From UBA11524 sp034104265 (GTDB lineage: Bacteria > Bacillota > Clostridia > Christensenellales > Aristaeellaceae), in contig JAXEEE010000119.1 of the NCBI GenBank assembly GCA_034104265.1, forward strand, positions 1 through 37,745: 37,745 bases of DNA. Direction: 5' to 3'. The position numbers and the translations under genes are program-made. Under the pieces are notes generated by a model that saw nothing but the letters and a program-made list of their open reading frames with translations, was not told the origin of the DNA and did not search any database. Numbering within the stretch: position 1 is the stretch's first letter; each line of letters opens with the position of its first letter. Below, piece by piece: positions 21,643-30,020 of this stretch.

Positions 21643-23106
21643 TCATTCGCGTACAAGACGGCCTGACAGGAAGCCACGATAATCAAGGAAAAAGTTCTCT
21701 GCGGCAGCGGTCATCAGCATCGTCAGCGTATCACCCATGAACGTGCACTGTAGCCTGATAGAGCCCAGGTAATCGTCTACCGCGTAGATATCGCCAATGA
21801 GCGTATGCTCGCCCCGCCACACCGCCGCAGAAACACACCGGTAGTTGGTATCCTTTACGGCAATATTCTTGCCCGGGTACTTTTCCGGAAACAGAAATTC
21901 ACCATATCGTCCCAAAAACAGTGGCAGCGTCAGCACTTCGCCACGCTTGCTGTAGGTCATGGTGCATAAGCCATCCGAAAAGCTCATGGTGATCCACTCA
22001 TAGCCAAGGCTGTTTTTTTCAAGCATGTATCGCGCACCGCTGATTTTTTCCGCCATGGACGATACTGCGCTTCCATCCCGCATCGGCAGGCTGAGAACAG
22101 ATTGTCTCGTCAGCTCAGCCTGTGCAGCCGGATTCTCCGGCAGCGGATGATCGCCAACGCTTTCCACCATCCGTTCAACACAGCAGCGGATGAAATCATC
22201 CCCGGCATTGATGTGCTGCGTATCAGCCGTTGTCACAACGACCAGATCCTTCCCCGGATACATCAGGGCAAATTGTCCACCCATTCCACAGCATGCAAAG
22301 CCATCCTTGATCATCCAGAACTGATAACCATATCCGCAGCGTGCCAGACCAAAGTCTGACACATAGTTGTCAATTTTTTCGGCCGTTGCCTGCAGCATGT
22401 AATTACGGCTGACAAGCTGTTTGCCGTTCGATTCACCCATGTGGAGACACAGCTGCGCAAACCGCGCAAGATCACGGGTTGTAAACAGAATGCCGCTTCC
22501 CGCCCAGGAGCGCCCCTCCGGCGTTTGAATGCACCATGCATCCCCGGAGATACCCAGTTTGTCCAGCAACGGACGCATATACTCCAAAAGAGGCTTCCCG
22601 GCAAGCTTTTCAACCACAGCGCACAGCGTCACCGTTGCGCTTGTGTCATAGCTGAAGGCTGCGCCTGGCATATGCTTGGTCTCGCTGTTCTGAAAAAAAG
22701 CTCGGACGAAGTCTTGATCATTCCAGTGGTAGGCAGTATGCTCGTTGCATGTAGCCATCATCAGCAGATGGCGAATCGTCGCCTTACGGAGGTAATCGGA
22801 TGTATCGTCGGCGACGTACTCAGGAAAAAAATCTGCAATTCTGCTATCCAGCGACAGCCTGCCTTCATCGATCAGCATGCCGACAGCCACCGATACCACG
22901 CTCTTGCTGACAGAATACATGCGATGCTTCCTGTCCTGTGTGAAGGGGGCGCAGTAGCCCTCTGCCGCTACGTAGCCGTGCCGCATCACGAGAAAGCTAT
23001 GCAACGGAATGCTGTGACTGCGGATATCCTTCAGCAGGTCCAGAATTGTTCCGGAAGGAATCCCGAGGGACTCAGGCGTAGCAAAAGAAAAATCTCCCTC
23101 TGACAT
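21643..23106 (-). CDS. serine beta-lactamase-like hydrolase (family S12 type)
   Basis: A 487-residue member of the beta-lactamase/esterase superfamily. The nucleophile motif S-x-x-K is SVSK (S65, K68) in HRMYSVSKSVVSVAVG; the tyrosine motif is FSYDTSATV (Y153); the third motif is CGMGGQFALMYPG (274-277). Residues after about 350 form an extra beta-rich domain. There is no signal peptide or lipobox, so a cytoplasmic esterase/amidase acting on the imported glycan (for example removing an acyl group) is more likely than antibiotic resistance; this is inference from context. The ATG at 23106 has GGGAGG about eight bases upstream; earlier in-frame codons cross a hairpin. Confidence 0.85.
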   Translation of the reverse strand: MSEGDFSFATPESLGIPSGTILDLLKDIRSHSIPLHSFLVMRHGYVAAEGYCAPFTQDRKHRMYSVSKSVVSVAVGMLIDEGRLSLDSRIADFFPEYVADDTSDYLRKATIRHLLMMATCNEHTAYHWNDQDFVRAFFQNSETKHMPGAAFSYDTSATVTLCAVVEKLAGKPLLEYMRPLLDKLGISGDAWCIQTPEGRSWAGSGILFTTRDLARFAQLCLHMGESNGKQLVSRNYMLQATAEKIDNYVSDFGLARCGYGYQFWMIKDGFACCGMGGQFALMYPGKDLVVVTTADTQHINAGDDFIRCCVERMVESVGDHPLPENPAAQAELTRQSVLSLPMRDGSAVSSMAEKISGARYMLEKNSLGYEWITMSFSDGLCTMTYSKRGEVLTLPLFLGRYGEFLFPEKYPGKNIAVKDTNYRCVSAAVWRGEHTLIGDIYAVDDYLGSIRLQCTFMGDTLTMLMTAAAENFFLDYRGFLSGRLVRE

Positions 23107-23162
23107 TGCAAGAACCTCCCGCCATCGATAGTACACTTCTCCATCCAAGGCAGCCGCCCTGA

Positions 23163-23210
23163 AAAGGCGGGGGACAGCCCCTTCCGGGCTGCAGACCGGG
23201 CCGTCCCCCT
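23163..23210 (-). terminator. attenuator-like hairpin behind the sugar-binding protein gene
   Basis: On the minus strand GGGGGACGGCCC (about 23198-23209) pairs with GGGGCTGTCCCC (23169-23181), followed by CGCCTTTTC. It follows the binding-protein stop by about 25 bases and probably terminates part of the transcripts, leaving the lipoprotein in excess over the four catabolic genes downstream. Confidence 0.6.
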
Positions 23211-23235
23211 GTGGGTTCATTCCACGCTCAGGAAT

Positions 23236-24741
23236 TTAGTTCTGTTGCGCACGAAACGCATCCAGCTGACACTGTGCCTCATCAATCACTCTCTGGACAC
23301 CATTAGCCTCCAGCTTGGCGTTGAACTCGTCAACGCGGGCATCCACATCCTCCAGCTCAATGTAACCCTTCTGCAGGTCGGTTGCAAACTCGTCCACAAC
23401 CGCAGAGCAGGCTGCAACCTCATTCTGCACAGGCGTAGCATCGAAAATGAAGCCCATGTTGGTGTCGGTGAGCGCGGACTTGTTGGCATTCTCCATCAGC
23501 TCAAAGAAATTGGCAGGGTAGCCGGCAGGAATTGCGCCCCTGACAAATGAGCCAAACATGGCGCCGTACCAATAGTAGTGACCGCGGGTTCCCAGAGAAG
23601 GATCGTTCTTGGTGCCGGTAAAGTCCAGAATACCATCCTCACCAACCGTATAGTGCTCGCCCTCCAGGCCAAAGCGCAGGGTTGTAACAACATACGGGTC
23701 AGTATTCAGCAGTTCCAGCAGCATCATCGCTCGTTCCTTGTTCTGGGAGCCGGCTGCGATACACTCCACTGCACTTTGCAGATGCGCCGTAGAGGCGATA
23801 TTGGCAGAGAAGGGAATCATGGCGGTATCAAAGGCAGTACCGTTCTTATCCTTGGCAACGGTCACATAGCCGGAACCAAAGCCATACAGGAAATACTTGC
23901 CTTCCTTGTCGTACACACGCCCCGTATCAAAGTTGAGCACGTCATATGGATAGATGCCGTCATCCACCATCTGGGCAATCGTTCTGCAAAGTTCGCGGTA
24001 TTCAGCTGTTGCATACTTGTTGAAAATCGTATTCTCGCCATACTCCGAGAAGCCTTCGGTACCGGGTACGTTAAACGACAGGAAGGAATTGTTGCTGACG
24101 TTCTGCACCCACCGGTCAATGTTGAAATCGGAGCGGGTAATCGGCAAATCCTTCATTTCAGGATACTTGGCATCACGCAGCTCCTTGGCCTGGTACAGCA
24201 GAGGCACCACGTCCTGGGCGTTATCGATGACAACACCGCTCATGTCCATGCCCAGCTCTTTGGCCATGGATTCATTGTAATGCATGGAGAACATCTGGCA
24301 GGAATCCTTGTAGGAAGGGATGCCATACATCGCGCCATCCACATACATCGCCTTCCAATAATCTTCGGGAATCATCGCGTAGGTTTCAGGCGCATATTCC
24401 CTGAGCAACTCGCCAATGTCCGCAAAGGCTCCCTTTCTGGCATAATCAACGTAATTGATAGCGCTGTTGGCATTCACAATGTCGATGGCCTGATTGGTAT
24501 CCAGCATCGGGCTAACCTTCTGCGCATATTCGGAGATCGGAATGAAGTGGAAGTTGACGGTGGTATTGATTTTTTCCTTGAAGTACTTGTTCAGCGCTTC
24601 AAAAACGGTAGCGTTGTCAGGCAGTGTGTTTTCCGCGACATACCACTCAAGGGTGACAGGCTCCAGCGTCTCCTCGGCACAAGCGGTAAGTACGCCCAGC
24701 AGCATCATAGCGGCCAGGAGCAGGGAAACGAGTTTTCGCAT
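23236..24741 (-). CDS. carbohydrate ABC transporter substrate-binding lipoprotein (LipO/YtcQ type)
   Basis: A 501-residue extracellular solute-binding protein, lipid-anchored through Cys21 of the lipobox LTAC in MRKLVSLLLAAMMLLGVLTA-C. Family features are EWYVAENTLPDNATVFEALNKYF split by a short loop, YGIPSYKDSCQMFSM in the ligand cleft, and a C-terminal region like those paired with LplB/YtcP permeases. It captures an oligosaccharide for the two permeases encoded upstream. The ATG follows TAGGAGGT. An ATPase gene (MsmX type) is absent here, as usual for this group, and would be encoded elsewhere. Confidence 0.92.
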   Translation of the reverse strand: MRKLVSLLLAAMMLLGVLTACAEETLEPVTLEWYVAENTLPDNATVFEALNKYFKEKINTTVNFHFIPISEYAQKVSPMLDTNQAIDIVNANSAINYVDYARKGAFADIGELLREYAPETYAMIPEDYWKAMYVDGAMYGIPSYKDSCQMFSMHYNESMAKELGMDMSGVVIDNAQDVVPLLYQAKELRDAKYPEMKDLPITRSDFNIDRWVQNVSNNSFLSFNVPGTEGFSEYGENTIFNKYATAEYRELCRTIAQMVDDGIYPYDVLNFDTGRVYDKEGKYFLYGFGSGYVTVAKDKNGTAFDTAMIPFSANIASTAHLQSAVECIAAGSQNKERAMMLLELLNTDPYVVTTLRFGLEGEHYTVGEDGILDFTGTKNDPSLGTRGHYYWYGAMFGSFVRGAIPAGYPANFFELMENANKSALTDTNMGFIFDATPVQNEVAACSAVVDEFATDLQKGYIELEDVDARVDEFNAKLEANGVQRVIDEAQCQLDAFRAQQN

Positions 24742-24824
24742 GGGGAATACCTCCTAAAGTTGATTGTTATTCTCAATCCGGCCGTGCACAACCGGAATTG
24801 GAACAGGAAAGAAAGCAGTGCACC

Positions 24825-25757
24825 TCAGCCCTTGACGGAGCCGATGGTCATCCCCTGGATGAAGTAACGCTGAAAAAAAGGATAGGTACACATAATGGGC
24901 AGCGTCGAAATCATCACAATCGCCATGCGGGTCTGCTCGGTCGGCATAGCTTCGAGCAAGGCCATACCATCGGGCGTAGAAGCAATATCCGAATTATTCT
25001 TGACAAAATCAATTTTCTGCTGGATACGGGTCAACAAGGTTTGAAGCGGCACCAGCTTGGGGTTGTCGATGTACAGCATGCCCGTGAACCATTCGTTCCA
25101 TTTGTTGACCATCAGGAATAGCGCGATGGTAGCCAGTCCTGCCTTGGCCAGCGGAAGGACGATCCTGAAGAAAACCTTAAAATCATCTGCGCCGTCTATT
25201 GCCGCAGCGTCGAACAACTCCAGCGGAATGGTCGTGGTGATAAAGGTACGAAGCACAATGATGTTGAACGCGTTAACCAACCCAGGCAGCACCAGAATCC
25301 AGAAGGTGTCATACAGCTTGAGGTAATTGACATTGATGATATAGGAGGCTGTCAACCCACCTGAAAAAATCATCGTAATGAACAACAGCACCGTGTAGAT
25401 CTTCCTTGCCCCAAAGCGCTGCTGTGCCAGCACAAAGGCGAAAGCTGACATGATCAGCAGCCCCAGGCAGGTGGACACGACCGTCATGGCTATGGTTATG
25501 ATATAGGAATCAAGCAGCTGAGAGCCTGTCTTGAACAAACTGACGTAGGCAGTCAGACTGATGCTTTGCGGAAAGAAGGAGAACCCGCGATAGGTCAGGC
25601 TTTCCGGAGTCGATATGGAGATCATCACCACCAGCACAATGGGCAGAACCGTCAGCAGTGCGATGAACGTCAATACAATGCTGAACACCGCGTTTGTTCC
25701 GGGTTTGATCCGGTTAATCCGTGCAAAGGAGTTGTCAGTGGTATCCCTCATGGCCAT
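24825..25757 (-). CDS. carbohydrate ABC transporter permease, YtcP/MalG type (CUT1)
   Basis: A 310-residue inner permease subunit with six predicted membrane helices. The EAA coupling loop that touches the ATPase is PLELFDAAAIDGADDFKVFFRIVLPLAK, read in two parts: LFDAAAIDGADDF and FFRIVLPLAK. The C-terminus YPFFQRYFIQGMTIGSVKG is the typical CUT1 ending. The ATG at 25757 follows AAGGAG at eleven bases; an in-frame earlier ATG lies inside the previous gene. It forms the heterodimer with the LplB-type protein 19 bases upstream. Confidence 0.92.
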   Translation of the reverse strand: MAMRDTTDNSFARINRIKPGTNAVFSIVLTFIALLTVLPIVLVVMISISTPESLTYRGFSFFPQSISLTAYVSLFKTGSQLLDSYIITIAMTVVSTCLGLLIMSAFAFVLAQQRFGARKIYTVLLFITMIFSGGLTASYIINVNYLKLYDTFWILVLPGLVNAFNIIVLRTFITTTIPLELFDAAAIDGADDFKVFFRIVLPLAKAGLATIALFLMVNKWNEWFTGMLYIDNPKLVPLQTLLTRIQQKIDFVKNNSDIASTPDGMALLEAMPTEQTRMAIVMISTLPIMCTYPFFQRYFIQGMTIGSVKG

Positions 25758-25776
25758 TACTCGCTTATCTCCTTTC

Positions 25777-26742
25777 TCAGAACAACGCGGACTCTTCATC
25801 AATGCGGCGAACAACCATATTGGCAAGCAACACCATGACGCATCCCACCACTGACTGATACAGGCTCGCAGCAGCTGACATGCCCGTATTACCCAGGTTG
25901 GTCAGTGCACGGTAGATATAGGTATCAATCACATCGGTATACTCATACAGGACTCCCATGTTCATCGGCACATTGTAAAACAATCCAAAGTCACCCCGGA
26001 AGATGCTGCCCAGGTTCAAGATCAGCATGATCACGATGATCCGCCGCAGATACGGCAGCGTAATATACCACGCCTGCTGCAGCTTTGACGCGCCGTCCAG
26101 CACAGCTGCCTCGTAGTATTCCTGGGAAATGCCGGATATGGACGCCACATAGACGATGCCATTATAGCCAACGCCGCGCCATGCGTTAATCAGCACCAGC
26201 AACGCTGGCCAAATCGGCTTGTACATGTACCAGTTTCTCGTCTTTCCGCCCACCGCTGCAATCACACGGTTCAGCAAGCCGTCACGGGCATTCAGGAACG
26301 CATACGCAATAATTGCGATCACTGCCATCGAGAGAAAGTGCGGCATGATTAGCATCGTCTGCAACGTCTTGGCCAGCCTTTTCATGTACAGCTCGTTGAA
26401 AATGATCGCCAGCAGTATCGACAGCGACGTATTGACCAGCAAAAACGTTACATTATACAGCACGGTATTGCGGGTGATTCGCCATGCATCCGTGGTTGAA
26501 AACAGAAATTCGAAGTTCTTCAGTCCAACCCATTCGCTATGCAGGAATCCCTTGGCGGCATGATAATTCTCGAATGCCATCACTGTACCAAACATAGGCG
26601 CATAACTGAACAGCAGCAGCAGTACCACCGTGGGCAGCGCCAGCACATGCAGTTGCCAATAACGGTGCATGTGAAGGTAAACACGTCCGAACAGTGTGCG
26701 GTTTTTCCTCCTGTTCAGCTTCAAAGCATCTGTGTATGCCAA
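25777..26742 (-). CDS. carbohydrate ABC transporter permease, LplB/MalF type (CUT1)
   Basis: A permease of about 321 residues with a basic N-terminus and six hydrophobic helices. The coupling loop is EYYEAAVLDGASKLQQAWYI followed by TLPYLRR, and PAYAPMFGT-like LLFSYAPMFGTVMAFENYH is characteristic of LplB proteins. The start is placed at a TTG (26742) because the only good ribosome binding site, AAGGAGG, lies nine bases before it; an ATG at 26763 and a GTG at 26778 lack one. First structural gene of the transport/catabolic unit, with a promoter at 26846-26874. Confidence 0.88.
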   Translation of the reverse strand: MAYTDALKLNRRKNRTLFGRVYLHMHRYWQLHVLALPTVVLLLLFSYAPMFGTVMAFENYHAAKGFLHSEWVGLKNFEFLFSTTDAWRITRNTVLYNVTFLLVNTSLSILLAIIFNELYMKRLAKTLQTMLIMPHFLSMAVIAIIAYAFLNARDGLLNRVIAAVGGKTRNWYMYKPIWPALLVLINAWRGVGYNGIVYVASISGISQEYYEAAVLDGASKLQQAWYITLPYLRRIIVIMLILNLGSIFRGDFGLFYNVPMNMGVLYEYTDVIDTYIYRALTNLGNTGMSAAASLYQSVVGCVMVLLANMVVRRIDEESALF

Positions 26743-26845
26743 TACCTCACGCCTCCTTGCCATTAGGGGATTGAACACGCGGTTTCATCTTCCGTGCGGC
26801 GGATGGTCGCCTTGCATCGTGTTCCTTGTCATTCCCTATGCCTTG

Positions 26846-26874
26846 ATTTTAATGGCAAATGGGTGCTTTTTCAA
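26846..26874 (-). promoter_or_regulatory. promoter of the sugar transport/catabolic genes
   Basis: TTGAAA (26869-26874), 17 bases, TAAAAT (26846-26851) on the minus strand, 103 bases before the TTG start of the LplB-type gene. The long leader and the neighbouring YesN gene make this the likely regulated promoter; no clear operator repeat was identified. Confidence 0.6.
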
Positions 26875-26894
26875 CCAGAAATAGCAAGGATAAA

Positions 26895-28679
26895 TCATGG
26901 CCGATTCATTAGTTTGTACGGTAAGGTAATGACTGCATCCAGTCCTCCATCCGCCAACAGCGCATAGTGAATACCATACTCAGCGCTGCTCATCAGCTGA
27001 ATACGCTTGTTGACATTCCGAATACCAATGCCGAATTTTTCATCGCCACTGCCTTCACGAAGCCATTGATTCATTCGTTCCACATCAGCGCCGAATCCGT
27101 TGTCACACACATGAATGCGGAACATCGCTTCGTCTCTCTCACACCAGACGCGGATGCGCAGCCTTTGATCCTGGCTTTCCGCATGGAACAGGGCATTCTC
27201 TACAAGGGGCTGAATCATCAGTTTCGGCACAAGCACCCGTCCATACTCAGGTTGTATTTCGCAGATGAAATCAAAGCTGTCATGGTAACGCAGCCTTTGA
27301 ATCTGGATATACTGCTGCAGATAATCAACCTCCTCGCTCAGCTCCGCCTGCATATTGGAAAAGCCGATGCTGTATTTCAGTATGTTGATCAGAGACGTCA
27401 CCATGGTAGCAATATCCTCTTCTCCGTTCATCAGCGCGATGCAGCCTACGGAATCCAAGGTGTTGTAGATAAAGTGCGGATTGATCTGTGATTGCAGCGC
27501 CTTCAGCTCCGTGGCCCTTAATTGTGCATACTGCTGTCTCTCCTTCTCGGATATACGGTGAATGTTTTCCACAATGTCGTTATAGCTTTGGTAAAGATAC
27601 TCAATCTCGTCACTGCTGCTGACAACAGGTATTGACTCAGGTAATGTCTGCGCCTTACGCGCCTGTATCATAGCATTGGACAGCCTCATAATCGGCAGAG
27701 AAAGCCGCCGGGAAAGCACCGCCGATATCACCAGCACCATCACCACAAAAACAACGCCAAAGCCCCCCAGCAGCGTCAGCGTATCCCGCATGGAATGCCA
27801 CAGCCTTTCCTGTGGCTGCAGAACAACCACCTGCCAGCGCTCGTTGACAGAGCGGCTGGTGATCGTATAGGTTTTGCCATTCAGACGTGCGCAAGCGCTC
27901 TCCTTTTTTCCAGGAAGATTCGACAGCACCGTATCGACATCCGTCCTGTATGCCTGAAGAAGGGCGTCATCCGTACAGGCCATCACCTGTCCATTGAACG
28001 TCATCAGGCTCACCACACCATCGCTCATCTGATCATCCTGCAGAATCATTTTGAGGGATATGGCAGGCATGGTATACACAACAACACCAACCTGATCGCT
28101 ATAACGTGAATCCTTGAGGTAAAAGTTACGCTGGAGGCGCGAGAAGAACACTCGATCCGGCTGCTCGGGAAGCATAAAGGCATAGATTTCAGCATTGTAT
28201 GCTTCCGTCTGTTTGTACCAGGCGTCATCACAAACGCTCAGCGCGCTGAATACCTTCAGCTGTGATACGCCTCCCAGCGTAAAAACAGCATCACGTTTCT
28301 CCGCAAAGGGAAACTGCCTGTCCACCAGCAGCACTGCGCTGGCATATCGCAGCAGCGGCGTTGTGGGCGTGCCGGTATTCATCATGAACGCTTCGTTGAT
28401 GAGGCGGGTCTGAACGCTGTGGCTGGTACCCTCGGTATTCACAAGCGCATCAGCCAGAGCCTCGCTGCAGCAGAGATAGAATGCATCCTGCTTCATGCTG
28501 CGTAAAAGATCCTCCACAGTCTCCGCAGTTTTTTCCGTCATGTACAGCTGTGCAGAGGCATACTGCGCCCTATAGTCTTGATCCAGATAGTTCAGTACAA
28601 CAGCCAGGAAAGCTACAACAATCAGTACCATTGATAACAGCAGATAACGAAATGTACGTTTCCGAATACTGTTGCGCAT
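26895..28679 (-). CDS. yesM: sensor histidine kinase, YesM type
   Basis: A 594-residue membrane kinase. TM1 at about 11-30, an extracytoplasmic sensing domain (31-300, Cache-like), TM2 at about 302-323, HAMP (about 325-377), then the His_kinase domain with phospho-acceptor H402 in LQSQINPHFIYNTLDS and an ATPase domain with PLVENALFHAE (N box), VCDNGFGAD (G1) and FGIGIRNVNKRI (G2). Such kinases detect a sugar, sometimes through the binding protein, and phosphorylate the YesN partner encoded just upstream. The start at 28679 has GAGGAGG seven bases before it. Confidence 0.93.
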   Translation of the reverse strand: MRNSIRKRTFRYLLLSMVLIVVAFLAVVLNYLDQDYRAQYASAQLYMTEKTAETVEDLLRSMKQDAFYLCCSEALADALVNTEGTSHSVQTRLINEAFMMNTGTPTTPLLRYASAVLLVDRQFPFAEKRDAVFTLGGVSQLKVFSALSVCDDAWYKQTEAYNAEIYAFMLPEQPDRVFFSRLQRNFYLKDSRYSDQVGVVVYTMPAISLKMILQDDQMSDGVVSLMTFNGQVMACTDDALLQAYRTDVDTVLSNLPGKKESACARLNGKTYTITSRSVNERWQVVVLQPQERLWHSMRDTLTLLGGFGVVFVVMVLVISAVLSRRLSLPIMRLSNAMIQARKAQTLPESIPVVSSSDEIEYLYQSYNDIVENIHRISEKERQQYAQLRATELKALQSQINPHFIYNTLDSVGCIALMNGEEDIATMVTSLINILKYSIGFSNMQAELSEEVDYLQQYIQIQRLRYHDSFDFICEIQPEYGRVLVPKLMIQPLVENALFHAESQDQRLRIRVWCERDEAMFRIHVCDNGFGADVERMNQWLREGSGDEKFGIGIRNVNKRIQLMSSAEYGIHYALLADGGLDAVITLPYKLMNRP

Positions 28680-28726
28680 GAAAGAGCCTCCTCACTACCG
28701 ACACATGCCTGAATGTCCGGACATGG

Positions 28727-29803
28727 CTACGCCTGAGTTTCCTCCTCGTTACGACCCGCTTCCTCTTGTATGATAGCACGATATCTGGACGGTTTGACCC
28801 CTACTGCCTTGCTGAACAGGCGTGAAAAATAGTCCGGCGCTACATAGCCTATACGGTTGCTGATCTCCTTGACGCTGATTGTCCCATCTGCAAGCAACCT
28901 TTTCGCCTGTTCAATGCGCACCTCATGAATATAGGACACGATGCTCCTGCCCATATGCTTCTTAAACAGCGCCCCGGTATAGATGGGCGAAAGATGCACA
29001 TTCTCCGATACTTTCGCTACGGACAGATCCGGATCCATATAGTTGCTTTCTATGTATTCCTTCATCCTGTTCACGTGGAAAGATACAGCCATGCTGTTGT
29101 CACACAATCTGACACAGCACACGGTTGCCTCTCGCACACAGCCCATCAGCGCTTCCACATCCCGGATAGCGGCATAACGGCTCATGGTATCCCGACGCAG
29201 CGCTTCCAGCTCGGCTTTGCGTGGCGATGCATCCTCCGCCGCCTCAAACACCTCCGTCAGAATCATCAGTCCAAAGTGCCGCAAATCATCCCGATGGATC
29301 ATTCTCCCTGCCAAATATTCGAAGGTATCCGGCAGCGATTGATCGTCACCGCTATGCATCGCCTCGCGGATCATGGTGCGCAAGCTGGCCGGATCGCTGC
29401 GAAGCCCGGTGTAGTATCGGCGCATCGCCATCTCTGCTGTTTTCTGACGGATCTTCTCTGCGATTTCCTCCAGCTTCGCAGGCATCAGAGGCTTGAGGAT
29501 ATAATCGTCCGCGCCGCATTGTAATGCGTCGTGGACAAAGGAAAAATCATTGTGCTCGCTCAGGAGAATCACACAGGTATCCAGCATCTCCCGCTTGAGG
29601 CGGCTGGCAAGCTCCAAGCCATTCATGCGCGGCATCTTCACATCGGTGATCACAAGCTCGGGTTTTTCCCGTCTTGAAATCTCCAGTGCCTCCATGCCAT
29701 TGGCGGCTTCAAGCACTTGAGAGAAATCCAGCACCTGCCAGGGCAGCATCTGCATCAGGCACTGACGCACATACATATCATCATCCACAATCAACGCTTT
29801 CAA
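28727..29803 (-). CDS. yesN: response regulator with AraC-type DNA-binding domain, YesN type
   Basis: A 358-residue regulator. The receiver domain has D7-D9, phospho-acceptor D54 in VITDVKMPRMNG, S82 and K104; the AraC/XylS domain (about 258-350) shows two helix-turn-helix segments, DLSVAKVSENVHLSPIYTGALFKKHMG and TISVKEISNRIGYVAPDYFSRLFSK, named here by their first residues. It probably activates the transport promoter at 26846-26874 and perhaps nagA. The start codon is TTG, seven bases behind AGGAGG. It is followed by yesM after 47 bases. Confidence 0.92.
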   Translation of the reverse strand: MKALIVDDDMYVRQCLMQMLPWQVLDFSQVLEAANGMEALEISRREKPELVITDVKMPRMNGLELASRLKREMLDTCVILLSEHNDFSFVHDALQCGADDYILKPLMPAKLEEIAEKIRQKTAEMAMRRYYTGLRSDPASLRTMIREAMHSGDDQSLPDTFEYLAGRMIHRDDLRHFGLMILTEVFEAAEDASPRKAELEALRRDTMSRYAAIRDVEALMGCVREATVCCVRLCDNSMAVSFHVNRMKEYIESNYMDPDLSVAKVSENVHLSPIYTGALFKKHMGRSIVSYIHEVRIEQAKRLLADGTISVKEISNRIGYVAPDYFSRLFSKAVGVKPSRYRAIIQEEAGRNEEETQA

Positions 29804-29870
29804 AGCGGCGCCTCCTTCCGCAATACAAGGAAAAGCAGTACAAGCCGTATGATGTTACATTACCTAAGCC

Positions 29871-29899
29871 ATTTTCCGAATCCTTTTCACAGCTTGCAA
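29871..29899 (-). promoter_or_regulatory. possible promoter for yesN
   Basis: TTGCAA (29894-29899), 17 bases, GAAAAT (29871-29876) on the minus strand, 67 bases before the TTG start. The -10 is poor, so this could be an activator-dependent promoter or not a promoter. The intergenic region 29804-30020 shows no other gene. Confidence 0.35.
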
Positions 29900-29958
29900 A
29901 TTCATTGTTTTTTATGGTGAATCTTTAATATTCATGGGTATTCCGTCTGCGCTGGCGC

Positions 29959-29987
29959 TTGATCTCCCATGGCGATAATTGTATAAT
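29959..29987 (+). promoter_or_regulatory. promoter of nagA
   Basis: TTGATC (29959-29964), 17 bases, TATAAT (29982-29987) on the plus strand, 33 bases before the nagA start. The near-consensus -10 suggests significant expression without an activator. Confidence 0.75.
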
Positions 29988-30020
29988 CAGGTTTACCCAT
30001 CATAACAGAGGAGGCTGCGT

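Noticed and set aside
21643..23106. Antibiotic-resistance beta-lactamase
   Set aside because: It has the S-x-x-K fold motifs but no signal peptide, a non-standard tyrosine motif, an added domain and lies in a sugar catabolic operon.
26764..26785. cre-like dyad TGAAACCGCGTGTTCA near the sugar operon start
   Set aside because: The dyad is two bases longer than the CcpA consensus and misses central positions, so catabolite control is not claimed.
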